DNA of 21,481 nt from a virus. Numbering within the stretch: position 1 is the first letter of the stretch; every line of letters starts with the position of its first letter. The stretch lies in IMG/VR virus record IMGVR_UViG_3300005289_000090, positions 1 to 21,481 of that record. One strand, 5' to 3'. The position numbers and the translations under genes are program-made. A model generated the notes under the pieces. It worked only from the letters and a program-made list of their open reading frames with translations, did not search any database and was not told the DNA's origin. This document shows positions 20,384 to 21,481 of this stretch, piece after piece.

Positions 20384-20571
20384 TCTTTATCCACTTCCCA
20401 AGCTGTCACAGAAAGGCAATCAAATCTGCAAAAATTAAGCTTCTCCCATCTGTCATCTTCATCCACAGCCTTGATTGCGTCACGATATGCGTTAGCTTTA
20501 TCCTCGCTAGAGAACACCGCTATAACATCATCACCCTCATAATCAATGTGCCGCATTAAGACATATACCAT
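20365..20571 (-). CDS. Small DUF7336-like protein upstream of terL (68 aa)
   Basis: This 68-residue protein, MVYVLMRHIDYEGDDVIAVF then SSEDKANAYRDAIKAVDEDD and a Trp-rich end, has the strand-acidic loop-strand-SSxxxA-helix order of small DUF7336-like proteins (YVL...Y.G...I.VFSS...A). The function of the family is not known. A GGAGGGG site lies about 12 bases ahead of the ATG. The last 19 bases overlap the start of terL, so it may promote coupled translation of the large terminase. A terminator-like hairpin lies just upstream (20594-20627). Confidence 0.7.
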   Translation of the reverse strand: MVYVLMRHIDYEGDDVIAVFSSEDKANAYRDAIKAVDEDDRWEKLNFCRFDCLSVTAWEVDKECKKSI

Positions 20572-20593
20572 CTAATCTCACCCCTCCAAATCA

Positions 20594-20627
20594 AAATAAA
20601 AAGCCAACAGGCATTTACCTGCTGGCT
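20594..20627 (-). terminator. Rho-independent terminator upstream of the 68-aa/terL genes
   Basis: On the minus strand a 10-pair stem (AGCCAGCAGG with CCTGTTGGCT, arms 20618-20627 and 20602-20611, one G-T pair) and a six-base loop are followed by TTTTTATTTTG. It separates the small-terminase/zinc-protein/tRNA-like section from terL and the head genes. No promoter is seen between it and terL, so the head genes would depend on read-through or antitermination. Confidence 0.8.
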
Positions 20628-20657
20628 GAGTCATATATTTAATTAGCCGAAATTCTA

Positions 20658-20697
20658 ACCTGCTCTGATTGTCGAGTCAGAAGCAGGTATTTTTTTG
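20658..20697 (+). terminator. Plus-strand terminator beside the tRNA-like RNA
   Basis: On the plus strand ACCTGCT pairs with AGCAGGT, with CTGA/TCAG stacked inside (arms 20658-20668 and 20677-20688, one bulged A) and an eight-base loop, then A followed by seven T residues. The orientation is opposite to all nearby genes; it would stop antisense transcripts coming from the terL side. Confidence 0.6.
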
Positions 20698-20814
20698 TTT
20701 GTGGGCTAGGATTTGCACCTAGCATGATAAGCATGGACTAATAGGCATTGCTGCCGCCCATCATTTGTGCGCGCTATTTATTGCAAATGCGTCTACCCAT
20801 TCCGCCACCACAAA
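20698..20814 (-). tRNA. tRNA-like RNA, class II (Leu/Ser-type), atypical or pseudo
   Basis: On the minus strand, 20814 to 20698 shows a 7-pair acceptor stem (TTTGTGG with CCACAAA; a G-C and a T-A extend it outward), TG, a Leu-like D arm GCGGAATGGGTAGACGC, and a T arm with a 6-pair stem and seven-base loop (CTAGG-TGCAAAT-CCTAG). Three features are abnormal. The anticodon arm is CATTTG/CAAATG with a 16-base loop instead of seven. The variable arm is about 41 bases with its own long stem (ATGATGGGC/GCTTATCAT). The T loop has G in place of the usual second T. Total length is 117, against about 85-90 for normal class II tRNAs. No CCA is encoded and no anticodon can be assigned. It is a real tRNA-like fold but may not decode. 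Confidence 0.45.
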
Positions 20815-20825
20815 CATCAACATCT

Positions 20826-20969
20826 TTATTTAGGCTTTTCTACCGCCCAACAAGCTGTGTTTTCAAAAGTTGATTCCCTACCACATAAACAAGTTATCTT
20901 GCTTGTGCCACAAGGCAATTTGTCGGTATTTATTTCCTTTTTACAATCAGGGCAATGCCATGCGAACAC
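20826..20969 (-). CDS. Tiny zinc-ribbon-like protein (47 aa)
   Basis: A GTG start (20967-20969) follows a strong GGAGG by about ten bases. The 47-residue product MFAWHCPDCKKEINTDKLPC has CPDC (C6, C9), C20, then CLC (C27, C29) and C40, a zinc-ribbon-like spacing with lysine-rich linkers. Such proteins are usually small nucleic-acid or protein adaptors. It is the gene just before the tRNA-like RNA. Its short length and Cys pairs separate it from background frames. No specific function. Confidence 0.65.
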   Translation of the reverse strand: MFAWHCPDCKKEINTDKLPCGTSKITCLCGRESTFENTACWAVEKPK

Positions 20970-21091
20970 GTTAATTATCCCTCCAAGAACAAATGTTTGA
21001 GTCCGATAATAAGTAAGTATGTAAATAATAGAATCCAGTTAAATCAAGGCTTGCAGGGTTTTGACTATTTCATGTTAACAATAATTAAGGG

Positions 21092-21250
21092 TTAGTTTAC
21101 TATAACAGGAAAATCTGGTTTGTTTGCACCATATAATCTAGAGCATGTATTGCATTCCCATTGCCCATCAAAAACCTGTTTGTCTTCGTACCATGTCATT
21201 ATTCCTTTGCAATTTAAATGACTATCACAAGGCTTTGTATATATCTCCAT
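21092..21250 (-). CDS. Tiny Cys-rich protein (52 aa)
   Basis: This 52-residue product starts MEIYTKPCDSHLNCKGIMTW and continues to WECNTCSRLYGANK, with C8, C14, C33 and C36 positioned like a small zinc-binding knuckle. GGGAG lies about nine bases ahead of the ATG (21248-21250). The gene sits between the small terminase and the 47-aa zinc-ribbon-like gene, so two tiny metal-binding proteins separate terS from terL. No function is recognised. Confidence 0.7.
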   Translation of the reverse strand: MEIYTKPCDSHLNCKGIMTWYEDKQVFDGQWECNTCSRLYGANKPDFPVIVN

Positions 21251-21274
21251 TATACTACTCTCCCTCGCTGATTG

Positions 21275-21481
21275 CTATTCATCACCAACACTAACATTGA
21301 TCTCTATTGCTCCACCGTTTGCACCTGTCAGCTCTGTTTCTGTTTTGTCTTTCCAGCCAAAGTTATTCTTGAGGTTGAACATGCTAACTTGTGGGTTGGT
21401 TTGACCAACAAGAGACATTTCTTCTAGCCATGATTCGATGCGATGCTTTGCGCGCGTAACCGTCGCGGAAAACTTATCAAT
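21275..21481 (-). CDS. terS: Terminase small subunit (C-terminal part, runs off right edge)
   Basis: The last 68 residues of this protein are present. A helix RAKHRIESWLEEMSLVG is followed by PQVSMFNLKNNFGWKDKTE and an acidic tail TELTGANGGAIEINVSVGDE. The motif F-x-LKNNFGWKDK-E is a hallmark of small terminase subunits (GP3_package-type), which recognise phage DNA and load the large subunit. The position, a few genes upstream of terL, agrees. The N-terminal DNA-binding part is outside the window. Confidence 0.85.
   Translation of the reverse strand: MDKFSATVTRAKHRIESWLEEMSLVGQTNPQVSMFNLKNNFGWKDKTETELTGANGGAIEINVSVGDE

Noticed and set aside
20767-21000. A plus-strand 77-codon frame over the tRNA-like RNA and zinc-ribbon gene
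   Set aside because: It is antisense to a well-supported minus-strand gene with GGAGG and paired Cys motifs, and has no ribosome-binding site of its own.
1-21481. CRISPR array, insertion sequence, integrase or attachment site
   Set aside because: No regularly spaced repeats, transposase motifs or recombinase genes are visible, and the tRNA-like RNA has no repeated 3' end in the window to mark an attachment site.

Overview
The window is a contiguous piece of a tailed-phage genome or prophage, almost entirely the late (packaging, virion, lysis) region. Nearly every gene is on the minus strand, so it reads from right to left. It looks like a podovirus of the SU10/P22-like kind: a DUF5309-type major capsid protein, two small neck proteins, a nozzle-like beta-propeller protein, a short-tail fibre, and large glutamine-rich internal proteins, with no tape measure or sheath. 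Strong GGAGG ribosome-binding sites, frequent GTG and TTG starts, a BhlA-type holin and moderate GC point to a Bacillota host. A spanin-like pair of overlapping membrane proteins suggests a host with an outer membrane, such as a member of the Negativicutes. The host call is inference.

Layout, in order of transcription (right to left). Packaging: the C-terminus of the small terminase (right edge), two tiny Cys-rich proteins, a tRNA-like RNA with flanking hairpin terminators, a 68-aa protein, and large terminase. Head: portal, a coiled-coil protein overlapping the portal 3' end, an HExxH protein, scaffold, and major capsid protein. Neck and tail: a small protein, two adaptor or closure proteins, nozzle, tail fibre, an HNH/AP2 endonuclease inserted after the fibre, and two fibre-associated small proteins. 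Internal/ejection: a virion protein with a C-terminal Hint domain, a Gln/Ala-rich protein, and a 931-aa LPD38-like protein.

At 3798-4070 a single plus-strand gene with its own promoter and terminator interrupts the late operon; this is a classical 'moron' layout. The lysis block follows: BhlA-like holin, zinc amidase, and a 53-aa one-TM protein. Then come a long (85-nt) hairpin, a second HNH endonuclease, two membrane/coiled-coil proteins encoded in overlapping frames (spanin-like), and a calcineurin-type phosphoesterase, closed by a strong terminator at 755-785.

Just beyond that terminator a near-consensus promoter with two 11-bp direct repeats starts another minus-strand operon of small genes: a 102-aa unknown, a ribbon-helix-helix-like protein, and a 59-aa protein that runs into a second copy of the ribbon-helix-helix C-terminal coding sequence at the left edge. 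No CRISPR array, rRNA or insertion sequence was seen. There is no gene-free stretch longer than 300 bases.
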